Shown: piece after piece, positions 1-6,766 of the stretch | How positions within the stretch are numbered: position 1 is the first letter of the stretch | Layout of the letters: the number at the start of each line of letters is the position of its first letter | Source of the DNA: an uncultured bacterium | GTDB taxonomy: Bacteria > Planctomycetota > UBA1135 > GCA-002686595 | Length of the DNA stretch: 33,361 nt | Reading direction: 5' to 3' | Assembly (NCBI GenBank): GCA_938083085.1 | Contig: CALLKX010000034.1 | Span: 1-33,361 of the forward strand | Notes under the pieces: model-generated | The model's input: the letters and a program-made list of their open reading frames with translations, nothing else | Told to the model about the DNA's origin: nothing | The model's database searches: none | Position numbers and translations under genes: made by a program

Positions 1-313
1 CGGGGGTGTGGAGGCGTTGGCCGGGATAGGTGATGAGGCGACCGGAGCCATCGCGGAAGGACCCGGTCAGCAGCATGATCGTCACGATCAGCGTGTGCAG
101 CGCGTCAGCAGCGCCGGTGACGACAGCCCAGACCGGCTCCCCAACCAGGAACAGGTAGATCGTCGCGACGAAGAGCGCGACGTCGATGGTGCCCTCGATC
201 CAGCGCCCCATGTAGAAGTGCTGGACCCCGAAGACGCCGAAGACTCCGGAGAGGCAAACGGCGACGGTGTAGCTCTTCTTGGAGGAGATTTTGCGGGCGT
301 CCATCTTGCTCAT
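1..313 (-). CDS. TM2-domain membrane protein (3' end off the window)
   Basis: The minus-strand reading frame starts at ATG 313 and runs off the left edge, so the C-terminus is missing; about 104 residues are visible. After a short basic N-terminus (SKMDARKISSKKS) comes a hydrophobic segment, then GVQHFYMGRWIEG, which matches the G-x-H-x-F-Y-x-G hallmark of TM2 domains, and a second hydrophobic stretch (VALFVATIYLFLVGEPVW). A third hydrophobic stretch follows (TLIVTIMLL). TM2 proteins are small inner-membrane proteins of mostly unknown role. A second in-frame ATG at 304 is possible; GGAG lies 1 nt before ATG 313 and about 10 nt before ATG 304, so the start is not settled. It is divergent from the thioredoxin-like gene. 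Family call is firm, function unknown. Confidence 0.85.
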   Translation of the reverse strand, partial: MSKMDARKISSKKSYTVAVCLSGVFGVFGVQHFYMGRWIEGTIDVALFVATIYLFLVGEPVWAVVTGAADALHTLIVTIMLLTGSFRDGSGRLITYPGQRLHTP

Positions 314-338
314 GCTCCAGGGGGAGCGTGTCGCTGGG

Positions 339-344
339 AGGTTA
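339..344 (-). promoter_or_regulatory. Candidate -10 element (TAACCT) for the TM2 gene
   Basis: On the minus strand TAACCT fits a TANNNT -10 box, with TTTCAG 17 bp upstream (362-367) as a weak -35. It would give a leader of about 20 nt before ATG 313. It is inferred from sequence only. Confidence 0.3.
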
Positions 345-428
345 CCAACTGCACTTCTGCGCTGAAACCCCGACCGTCACGTCCGCCGCTCCACCATTCT
401 CTCTCTCGGCGTCGAGATCGCACCGGGA

Positions 429-434
429 TAGGCT
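429..434 (+). promoter_or_regulatory. Candidate -10 element (TAGGCT) for the thioredoxin-like gene
   Basis: TAGGCT lies 12 nt before ATG 447. The same hexamer stands 6 nt before the nnr and sulfatase start codons in this window, which supports it as a sigma-70-type -10. No good -35 is visible. Confidence 0.4.
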
Positions 435-446
435 GGCCTTCCCACG

Positions 447-1547
447 ATGCACCGCGCCCTTCCCGTCCTCCTAGCCCTCGCCGCTGGTCTCTGGGCCTTC
501 ATGGCGTCGAAGCCCCACCCCGCCGGCGCTCCGGAAGCCCTCGCCCCACTCACGGATCGCTGGGACCTCGGCTGGGCCCGGGGTCCCTGGGAAAGCCGCG
601 CGACCGACGAGCCTCCGCGGCGCATGCTCGTCTACGTCCGCGCGGACAACGCCCCCTGCCTCGCCCTCGAGCGCGCCGCGGGCGCGGACGAGGGGGTCGC
701 GCGCGCGGCAGCCTCCTTCGAGGCGATCCTCCTGGAACCCGAGGCCCGCGGTGAGGACGCGCGCCTCGCGGAGGCCCTCGGGGTCCACACGACCCCGCGC
801 CTGCTCGTGCTGGAGCCAGCGTCCTGGCGCCAGTTCGTTCGAGGTACGGCCATCGCCGCCGACCTTCCGATCCGACCGGTGCGAGCTATCACCGGCGGGC
901 ACCTCGAACCCATCGGGGTCGCATGGGAGCTGGAGCTTGCTGCGACGGAGTCCCCCGCCTCCTGGCCGCAGGCCCGGTCCCCCGCTCCAGGGGCCGACCC
1001 GGTCCTCGCCACGGAGTGGCTGGAGGCCGCCGGCGCCCTCGCCGAGGCCGAGGCCTTGCTCTCCGAGGGCCTCGCGAGCGAGAGTTCCCCCAACGGGATC
1101 TTCCACCGCATGGCTCGTCTACGTACTGCCGTCCTGAGCCACTCCGTCTCCGGCACCGCGGACAGCGAGGGAACCATCGAGGCGGCGCTCCTGCGGGAGA
1201 GCGACCCGCGGCTGCTCTTCCGCGGGTGGAGCCTCCTCGCCTCGGTGTTCCAGGAGCGCGCTCGAGCCGCCGCGATGGCGACCGAGGGGACGTACCGGGG
1301 CGTCGACGCCCGGCGCTGGTGGCGGCGCGCGCGAGAGACCTCGCGGCTGGCGTGGAGGGACTGCCCCGACGAGGCCGCGCTCCCCTTCGGTGCCCTGCTC
1401 ATCGAGCGCTACGGCGCGCAGCCTGCGGACCTGGACTCCCTGGACCGGGCGTTCTGCGGGGCGGTGCTCAGGACCCTCCGAGGCCTGGCGGGCAAGCAGC
1501 ACCCCAGGGTCCAGCGGGCGGCGGAGGTCGTGGGCCGCCTGCGCTGA
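447..1547 (+). CDS. Secreted or anchored thioredoxin-fold protein lacking the nucleophilic Cys
   Basis: The protein has 366 residues. Residues 1-20 are a hydrophobic signal or anchor (LPVLLALAAGLWAFMA). Residues 59-122 look like a thioredoxin fold: a beta strand (MLVYVRAD), then NAPC-LALE where CxxC would lie (Cys71), and VHTTPRLLVL with the TP cis-proline (116-117). The first Cys of CxxC is Asn here, so classical dithiol exchange is not expected. The remaining 240 residues are Ala/Arg-rich and probably helical (ALAEAEALLSEGL, RRWWRRARETSRLAW), perhaps TPR-like, with no domain I can name. It reads in the same direction as the photolyase, 98 bp upstream of it. The thioredoxin assignment rests on local pattern only. 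Confidence 0.7.
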   Translation: MHRALPVLLALAAGLWAFMASKPHPAGAPEALAPLTDRWDLGWARGPWESRATDEPPRRMLVYVRADNAPCLALERAAGADEGVARAAASFEAILLEPEARGEDARLAEALGVHTTPRLLVLEPASWRQFVRGTAIAADLPIRPVRAITGGHLEPIGVAWELELAATESPASWPQARSPAPGADPVLATEWLEAAGALAEAEALLSEGLASESSPNGIFHRMARLRTAVLSHSVSGTADSEGTIEAALLRESDPRLLFRGWSLLASVFQERARAAAMATEGTYRGVDARRWWRRARETSRLAWRDCPDEAALPFGALLIERYGAQPADLDSLDRAFCGAVLRTLRGLAGKQHPRVQRAAEVVGRLR

Positions 1548-1645
1548 CCGCCTGCCCCTGGCCCACCGGCCTCGCCTGGCTCGGACCTGCCCCCCGGGCC
1601 CAGGGCCGGCGCGTCCGGCGAGGAGAGCGAGGCGAACCTCCTTGC

Positions 1646-3124
1646 ATGGAAGCGCCCCAAGACCGCCTGGCCCTCGCCAACGACGCCCCCGTCCGGGAGG
1701 ACGGCCGCTACGTGGTGTACTGGATGCTGGCCCAGCGCCGGACCCGCTGGAACTTCGGGCTCGAGCACGCGGTAGCCCGAGCCCGCGAACTCGACCGGCC
1801 CCTGGTCGTCGTGGAGGCCCTCTCCTGCGGCTACCGCTGGGCATCCGACCGGCACCACGCGTTCATCATCGACGGGATGCGAGACCAGCGCGACGCCTTC
1901 GCAGCGGCTGGCGTCACGTACCTCCCCTACGTGGAGCCGGAGAAGGGCGCTGGCGAGGGACTCCACGCCGCGCTCGCCGCGGAGGCATGCTGCTACATCA
2001 CGGATCACTGGCCGTGCTTTCACATGCCCATGTGGGTCGAGCGGGTGGCCGGCGAGATCGACGTTCGCATGGAGACCGTGGACTCATGCGGGGTCCTCCC
2101 CCTGCGCTCGGCGCCCAAGGGCTTCGCTCGCGCGCACGACTTCCGCAGGCACGTCCATCGGGCCGCCTTCGACGCCCTCTCGAGGATGCCCGAGGCCGAG
2201 CCGCTCCGGGGGGCGAGACTCGCCCCCTCGCAGGCGCTCCCCGCCAGCGTCGAGGAGCGCTGGCCCGCCACGGACCTCGAGAGCCTGGACCTCGCGAGCC
2301 TCCCCATCGACCACGACGTCTCGCCGGTGGACGGCGTCCGCGGCGGCCAGGCGGCGGCCCTCGCTCGCCTCGGCGGATTCATCGACGAGCGCATCGGGCG
2401 CTACCTCGAGCGCAACAAGCCGGAGGTCGAGGCCGCGAGCGGACTCTCGCCCTGGCTCCACTACGGGCACGTCTCCGCCCATGAGGTCTTCCATCGCGTC
2501 GCCGATCACGAGTCGTGGGACCCCTCGCTCATCGAGGGGCAGAAGGCCACGGGCAAGCGTGAGGGATGGTGGGGCATGTCCGCCGCATCAGAGGGCTTCA
2601 TGGACGAGCTCATCACCTGGCGCGAGGTGTGCCTCAACACCTGCGAGAACCGCCCCCACGACTACGGCCGCTACGAGTCGCTGCCCGACTTCGCGAAGAA
2701 GACCCTCGCTGAGCACGCCGACGACCCGCGCCCCCACGTCTACACCCTCGAGCAATTCGAGAACGCCGAGACCCACGACCCCCTGTGGAACGCCGCGCAG
2801 AACCAGCTGCGCCGCGAGGGCATCATCCACAACTACCTCAGGATGCTGTGGGGCAAGAAGATCCTGCACTGGACCGAGAGCCCCCAGGAGGCCCACCGGA
2901 TCATGGTGGAGCTCAACAACAAGTACGGCCTCGACGGGCGCGACCCGAACTCATGGGGCGGGATCATGTGGGTCCTCGGCCGCTACGACCGAGCCTGGGG
3001 CCCGGAGCGCGAGATCTTCGGCAAGGTCCGCTACATGACGAGCGACAACACCGCCCGCAAGGTGCGCGTGAAGAACTATGTAGCGCGCTACAACGCGGCG
3101 CCCGAGACGCCGTCCATGTTCTAG
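1646..3124 (+). CDS. phr: Class II CPD photolyase (deoxyribodipyrimidine photo-lyase)
   Basis: The protein has 492 residues, normal for the family. It repairs cyclobutane pyrimidine dimers using light and FADH-. The N-terminal alpha/beta antenna domain begins YVVYWMLAQRRTRWNFGLEHA, the class II counterpart of the photolyase start. The C-terminal FAD domain ends with LDGRDPNSWGGIMWVLG-RYDRAWGPEREIFGKVRYM, which is diagnostic of class II (DGRDPN, DRAW, FGKIRYM). It also has the helical region NQLRREGIIHNYLRMLWGKKILHW typical of this class. The start at ATG 1646 is chosen because the domain begins about 20 residues later and purine-rich AGGAGAG lies upstream (1621-1627). The open frame continues upstream to 923, but that part only shadows the preceding gene. 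Very confident. Confidence 0.95.
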   Translation: MEAPQDRLALANDAPVREDGRYVVYWMLAQRRTRWNFGLEHAVARARELDRPLVVVEALSCGYRWASDRHHAFIIDGMRDQRDAFAAAGVTYLPYVEPEKGAGEGLHAALAAEACCYITDHWPCFHMPMWVERVAGEIDVRMETVDSCGVLPLRSAPKGFARAHDFRRHVHRAAFDALSRMPEAEPLRGARLAPSQALPASVEERWPATDLESLDLASLPIDHDVSPVDGVRGGQAAALARLGGFIDERIGRYLERNKPEVEAASGLSPWLHYGHVSAHEVFHRVADHESWDPSLIEGQKATGKREGWWGMSAASEGFMDELITWREVCLNTCENRPHDYGRYESLPDFAKKTLAEHADDPRPHVYTLEQFENAETHDPLWNAAQNQLRREGIIHNYLRMLWGKKILHWTESPQEAHRIMVELNNKYGLDGRDPNSWGGIMWVLGRYDRAWGPEREIFGKVRYMTSDNTARKVRVKNYVARYNAAPETPSMF

Positions 3125-3142
3125 GGCCCGGCGCACGGGCCC
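3124..3142 (+). terminator. Hairpin at the photolyase stop codon
   Basis: GGGCCCG (3124-3130) pairs perfectly with CGGGCCC (3136-3142) around a 5-nt loop, starting on the last base of the stop codon. There is no T-tract, so it may be a Rho-type or simple mRNA-end hairpin between convergent genes. Confidence 0.4.
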
Positions 3143-3162
3143 AGGCCGCGGCGGCCTCCCCC

Positions 3163-3198
3163 GCTGGCTCCCTCGCTGGCTCCCCCGCTGCCTCCCCC
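3163..3198. repeat. Three imperfect 12-bp C-rich tandem copies
   Basis: GCTGGCTCCCTC, GCTGGCTCCCCC and GCTGCCTCCCCC follow each other directly in the 194-bp space between two convergent genes. The array is short and degenerate; no function is evident. Confidence 0.6.
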
Positions 3199-3318
3199 TG
3201 GCCTGAGCCGAAAGGCGAGGCTCATGGCCGCAGTATTGCCCCCGCAGACCACTCCTCCGCCGTGCTTCCGTGGGAGCGTGCTCCCTGGCTCACCGCAGCG
3301 GCGCCGGCACGCACGGCC

Positions 3319-4377
3319 TCACTGGAACGTGACCTCGAGGCCGGCGGAGAAGTTCGAGACCGCCTGTCCCTGGGGGTTGGAGTCACGGAACCACGTCTGG
3401 AAGTTCCAGGTCTCCCCAGCTCCGGCCGACACGAAGCCGGTCGGCGAGGGGATCTGGTTCAGGTCCAGGAGAAGCGAGACCTCGCCCGCTGCGCCGGCCT
3501 GCTGGATCTGACCGGGCCCCACATACCGGCCGATGGCGCCGCCGAGGCAGAGGTTCCCGTCACTCCCGCCCGGATTGGTGGCGAACCCCTGCGTCTGGCT
3601 CGTGAGAAAGAACGCGAAGGAGCCTGCCGGCATGGAGACGCAGTCGAGGGTCAGGTTGTTGTCCGCCACGGCGCCCGATCCGACCCCGATCAGGACCGCC
3701 GCGGCGCCGGTCGAGTTGGGGTTCGCCGTGCAGTAGGAGGTCCCGACCGTTTGCGGGATCACCGTGACGAGGCTGCCCGACATCCCGTCGGACACGATGG
3801 TCACGTTCCCGCCCGGGGCCGCCGGGACGCCAGACACCGTGACCGAGCTCAGGTGCTCGTTGAGGAACTCCGTCGGGTCCTCCTCAAGGAACCCGAGGAC
3901 GCTGCCGTAGTTCATGTCCACGGTCGCGATGTTGAGGGGATCCCCCGGGCCGCCGAAGATGGCGGTGCTCGTGGAGTCGAGCTTGATCCGCACGCGATTC
4001 ACCACGAAGTAGGGCTCGAGGCTGGCGCCGTTGTTGACCTCGATGGTGATCCCGATCTGTGTGCCCTGGAAGCAGCCGATGCCGTCGTTGCCGGCCGCGA
4101 CCACCCGGGAGTTGTCGATGATCACCGAGCGGCCCTCCTCCACCTGAAAGCGAAGCTGCCCTCCGCCGGTCTCCGTCAGGATCACATCCGCCGGGGCGTC
4201 TCGGATGATCACGTTGTCATCGATGGTCACGTTGGGGTCGATGACCGTGACGGAGGACTGGGAGAGGTCCCAGTTCGCCTCGTCGAACATGTCGCCGCTG
4301 ACGGCGCCGGTCCAGAGGATGTCAGGGCTGGCCACGGGGGCGCAGGCGAGGGCGAGGACGAGGGGGAGCGGTTGCAT
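3319..4377 (-). CDS. Secreted protein with planctomycete-type C-terminal domain
   Basis: The protein has 352 residues. It starts at ATG 4377 with a short signal peptide (MQPLPLVLALACAPVASP). Next comes ILWTGAVSGDMFDEANWD, similar to the opening of beta-strand-repeat surface proteins in planctomycetes and verrucomicrobia. A Val/Ile/Asn-rich region then resembles a beta-helix (TVIDPNVTIDDNVIIRD). From about residue 215 the order is SYCTANPNSTGAAA, a beta-rich stretch, LCLGGAIGRY, LDLNQIPSPTGF and WNFQTWFRDSNPQG, ending SAGLEVTF. This is the C-terminal domain I recognise from many secreted planctomycete proteins (SYCTA...N.TG...WNFQ.W.RD). It is probably surface or extracellular, without visible catalytic residues. 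It is convergent with the photolyase and divergent from nnr. Function unknown. Confidence 0.8.
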   Translation of the reverse strand: MQPLPLVLALACAPVASPDILWTGAVSGDMFDEANWDLSQSSVTVIDPNVTIDDNVIIRDAPADVILTETGGGQLRFQVEEGRSVIIDNSRVVAAGNDGIGCFQGTQIGITIEVNNGASLEPYFVVNRVRIKLDSTSTAIFGGPGDPLNIATVDMNYGSVLGFLEEDPTEFLNEHLSSVTVSGVPAAPGGNVTIVSDGMSGSLVTVIPQTVGTSYCTANPNSTGAAAVLIGVGSGAVADNNLTLDCVSMPAGSFAFFLTSQTQGFATNPGGSDGNLCLGGAIGRYVGPGQIQQAGAAGEVSLLLDLNQIPSPTGFVSAGAGETWNFQTWFRDSNPQGQAVSNFSAGLEVTFQ

Positions 4378-4455
4378 AGGAAGTCGAAAGTAAGGCCAAG
4401 AGCAAGATCCCACAACGGGGTCGCCGCTCCAGCGCCCCACAACCCAGCATCGAAG

Positions 4456-4461
4456 TAGGCT
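4456..4461 (+). promoter_or_regulatory. Candidate leaderless -10 element (TAGGCT) for nnr
   Basis: TAGGCT ends 6 nt before ATG 4468, so transcription would begin at or next to the start codon. The same hexamer and spacing precede the sulfatase gene. No strong -35 is seen. Confidence 0.5.
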
Positions 4462-4467
4462 GAGGCG

Positions 4468-6072
4468 ATGGAGCGCCTCGAACTGACCCGCCCCGTCCTG
4501 TCGACCGCCGCCATGCGCGACGCCGACCGCGCGACGATCGAGGACTTCGGAATCCCCGGATACACGCTCATGGAGTCCGCCTCGCGCGCCGCGGCGACGT
4601 CGATCCAGGAGCGCTTCGAGTTGGGCGCGGGCTCGCGAGTCCTCGTGCTCGCCGGGCATGGCAACAACGGCGGAGATGGCCTGGCCATCGCCCGCATCCT
4701 GGCCGGCCGCCGTATCGCGGTGACCGTCGTGACCACCGCGGCGCCGGGGGCGTCCTCGCCCGACGCGGAGAAGAACCTCGCCCTGCTGATGGCGATGGTC
4801 CGCGAGGGCGCCGGGGACCTGCGGGTGCTCGGGACCGACGCGCCGGTGAAGGAACTGGCGAGCGAGGCGGACGTGGTCATCGACGCCCTCCTCGGGATCG
4901 GCGTGACTGGGCGACTCCGTGAGCCGATCCGCAGCCTCGCCCTGGCGTGCCGATCCGCGAAGCACGTGGTCGCCGTCGATGTCCCGAGCGGCGTCGACAG
5001 TGACCGGGGCGTCGCCACAGATGACGCCACGGTCCGCGCCGAGCTGACCATCACCATGGCCGCCATGAAGCCGGGCCTGCTCTTCGGTGAGGGCCGCGCC
5101 GCGGCGGGCGAGGTCGTCGTCGCAGAGATCGGCATCCCCCCGCACATCTTCCGAGGGGCGCTGATGCAACCGGGGAGCGCGAGGTTGGCGACCGATGAGA
5201 TGGTCACCGCGCTCCTCCCAAAGCGGGCAGGCGACGCGCACAAGAACTCGGCCGGACGGGTCCTCGTCATGGCGGGCTCCGACGCCTTCACCGGCGCCGC
5301 GGCGCTGGCGTCCATGGCCGCGGGAAGGACCGGCGCGGGCTACGTGACCTGCGCCTCCACGCCGTCGGTGCGGGCAGCCATCGACGCCCAGTCCCCCGCC
5401 ACCGCCACGGTGGCGCTCCCGACGTCTCCAACCGGCGGACTCACCGCCGACGCCGCGGAGGAGATCGTCGCCCGGGCCGCCAGCGCAGACGCCCTCTTGA
5501 TCGGCCCCGGGCTGGGCCAAGAGCCCTCCACCGTCGCCCTCATCGCCGAGGTCCTGGAGCGGGTGGACCTCCCAATCGTCATCGACGCAGATGGCCTCAA
5601 CGCGCTGGCGAAGCTCGACCTCGAGCGCTTCACTCCCGAGCAGCGCGCACGCTGGGTGCTCACGCCGCACCTGGGCGAGTTCCGGCGGCTCGTGGCGGCG
5701 GCTGGCCGCCCCCTGGACGAGGCGGACCTGGAGCAGCGCACGTGGCTGACGCCTAGGTGGGCCGCGCGGCTGGGGTCCACGCTCCTACTCAAGGGAGCTC
5801 CGACCGTGACCGCCCTGCCCGACGGCACCACCTTCGTCGCCACGGAGGTCCATTCCTCGCTGGCGGTCGCGGGTGCCGGCGACGTGCTCGCCGGGATGAT
5901 CGCGGGCTTCATGTCCCAGGGACTCGCCCCGGCGGAGGCTGCGGTCTGTGCCCAGCACGTCGGCAATGCGGTCGCGGCCTCGTGGACAGCGAACCGCGCC
6001 GGTGGGGCGATGCAGCCCACCGACATGACCGAAGCGCTCCCGCAGGTGCTGCGGGAGCGCTTCGGCGCGTGA
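4468..6072 (+). CDS. nnr: Bifunctional NAD(P)H-hydrate epimerase / dehydratase (Nnr)
   Basis: The protein has 534 residues with two fused domains. It repairs hydrated NAD(P)H: the N-terminal YjeF_N domain epimerises R/S-NAD(P)HX, and the C-terminal ribokinase-like domain dehydrates S-NAD(P)HX with ADP. Visible N-terminal motifs are GHGNNGGDG (63-71), DALLGIGVTG and AVDVPSGVDSD. The C-terminal domain (about 245-530) shows HKNSAGRVLVMAGS, TGAAALASMAAGRTGAGYVT, IGPGLGQ, IDADGLNAL, LTPHLGEF, LLKGAPTV and the catalytic GAGD (469-472). The length matches E. coli-type Nnr. It is divergent from the secreted-protein gene with a 90-bp gap and probably monocistronic. The last codons form an 11-bp hairpin. 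Very confident. Confidence 0.97.
   Translation: MERLELTRPVLSTAAMRDADRATIEDFGIPGYTLMESASRAAATSIQERFELGAGSRVLVLAGHGNNGGDGLAIARILAGRRIAVTVVTTAAPGASSPDAEKNLALLMAMVREGAGDLRVLGTDAPVKELASEADVVIDALLGIGVTGRLREPIRSLALACRSAKHVVAVDVPSGVDSDRGVATDDATVRAELTITMAAMKPGLLFGEGRAAAGEVVVAEIGIPPHIFRGALMQPGSARLATDEMVTALLPKRAGDAHKNSAGRVLVMAGSDAFTGAAALASMAAGRTGAGYVTCASTPSVRAAIDAQSPATATVALPTSPTGGLTADAAEEIVARAASADALLIGPGLGQEPSTVALIAEVLERVDLPIVIDADGLNALAKLDLERFTPEQRARWVLTPHLGEFRRLVAAAGRPLDEADLEQRTWLTPRWAARLGSTLLLKGAPTVTALPDGTTFVATEVHSSLAVAGAGDVLAGMIAGFMSQGLAPAEAAVCAQHVGNAVAASWTANRAGGAMQPTDMTEALPQVLRERFGA
6034..6060 (+). terminator. 11-bp perfect hairpin inside the nnr 3' end
   Basis: GCGCTCCCGCA (6034-6044) pairs perfectly with TGCGGGAGCGC (6050-6060) across a 5-nt loop, a few codons before the nnr stop. 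A second, 7-bp inverted repeat (CCCAGCT/AGCTGGG, 6074-6089) follows the stop. Neither has a T-run. Together they separate convergent genes and probably act as a termination or 3'-protection element. Confidence 0.5.
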
Positions 6073-6073
6073 A

Positions 6074-6089
6074 CCCAGCTCCAGCTGGG
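6074..6089. terminator. Short palindrome between convergent nnr and DUF1579 gene
   Basis: CCCAGCT and AGCTGGG flank a 2-nt centre, so the usable stem is about 6 bp. It fills the 18-bp space between the two stop codons and reads the same on both strands. It could serve both genes, but no T-tract is present. Confidence 0.35.
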
Positions 6090-6090
6090 A

Positions 6091-6675
6091 TCACTCGGAG
6101 CGCGTGAGGTCGAGCGTCATCGTCTGCACCTCGGCGTCGCCCTCGCCCATGAAGAAGGTCATCCGGTAGGTGTCCTTGGTGTGAACGCTGACGTTGCGAT
6201 GAGGGAGCATCTCTCCCGTTGGCGTCGGCGCCTCGTAGCGCATCTCGATGGTGGTGGTGTCCCCCTTCGTCTTGACCGTCCCCCGCATGAAGGACGTGTG
6301 CGGGCTCATGTTGTCGGTCCAGGTTCCGAACGCCTCTCCCTTGGCCTCGTCGAAGCCCATGATCCCGTGCCCGAGGTAAGGCACGCCCATGAACTCGGCG
6401 TGGAAGTCCGTCACCGTGTGGAACGCGCCGAGGGCCTCGACGGTCTCGGTCACCTCGCTCGACATGGGCGGCATGCCGGGGTACGACGCCTTCATGACGC
6501 CCTTCCAGACCCCCACCCCCTCAAGCATCCGCTTGTGAGCCTCGGTGGGCTGGGGCATCTGCATGGCCGCAGCATCGGCGTCATCCTGTTCGGGAAAGAC
6601 GCCGAGTGAGGCCGCGGCGGTCAGGGTGGCGAGGGGCAGCAGAAGCCCGGCGATGAGGAGTCGTGTGGAGGACAT
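6091..6675 (-). CDS. Secreted DUF1579-family protein
   Basis: The protein has 194 residues. Residues 1-22 form a signal peptide (STRLLIAGLLLPLATLTAAAS). The mature part begins after an acidic linker with PTEAHKRMLEGVGVWKGVMKASYPG, the standard DUF1579 opening (H..L....G.W.G). It continues with the core: ETVEALGAFHTVTDFHAEFMGVPYLGHGIMGFDEAKGEAFGTWTDNMS (in pieces: F-MGVPYLG-GIMGFD, WTDNMS, TLDLTRSE at the end). These proteins are lipocalin-like beta-rich domains of unknown function, common in planctomycete genomes and usually exported. It is convergent with nnr and precedes no other gene on its strand within the operon distance. Family call firm, role unknown. Confidence 0.9.
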   Translation of the reverse strand: MSSTRLLIAGLLLPLATLTAAASLGVFPEQDDADAAAMQMPQPTEAHKRMLEGVGVWKGVMKASYPGMPPMSSEVTETVEALGAFHTVTDFHAEFMGVPYLGHGIMGFDEAKGEAFGTWTDNMSPHTSFMRGTVKTKGDTTTIEMRYEAPTPTGEMLPHRNVSVHTKDTYRMTFFMGEGDAEVQTMTLDLTRSE

Positions 6676-6723
6676 GGCGCGTTCCGGCGTGGGCCGTTTC
6701 TCTTGGGGGGAAGGGACGCATCG

Positions 6724-6729
6724 ATCATA
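6724..6729 (-). promoter_or_regulatory. Candidate -10 element (TATGAT) for the DUF1579 gene
   Basis: On the minus strand TATGAT is one mismatch from TATAAT and lies 48 nt upstream of ATG 6675, giving a leader of about 42 nt. No convincing -35 is visible. Confidence 0.45.
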
Positions 6730-6766
6730 AGACCGCGCGCCCCAAAGCACCGAATTGGGCCGGCCT

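Noticed and set aside
923..1645. Upstream extension of the photolyase frame to 923
   Set aside because: It only shadows the thioredoxin-like gene in another frame, is Arg/Gly/Pro-rich and lacks photolyase pattern; ATG 1646 fits the family start.
2785..4458. 557-residue plus-strand open frame
   Set aside because: It runs antisense to the secreted-protein gene and has low-complexity Arg/Asp/Gly composition; typical GC-rich shadow frame.
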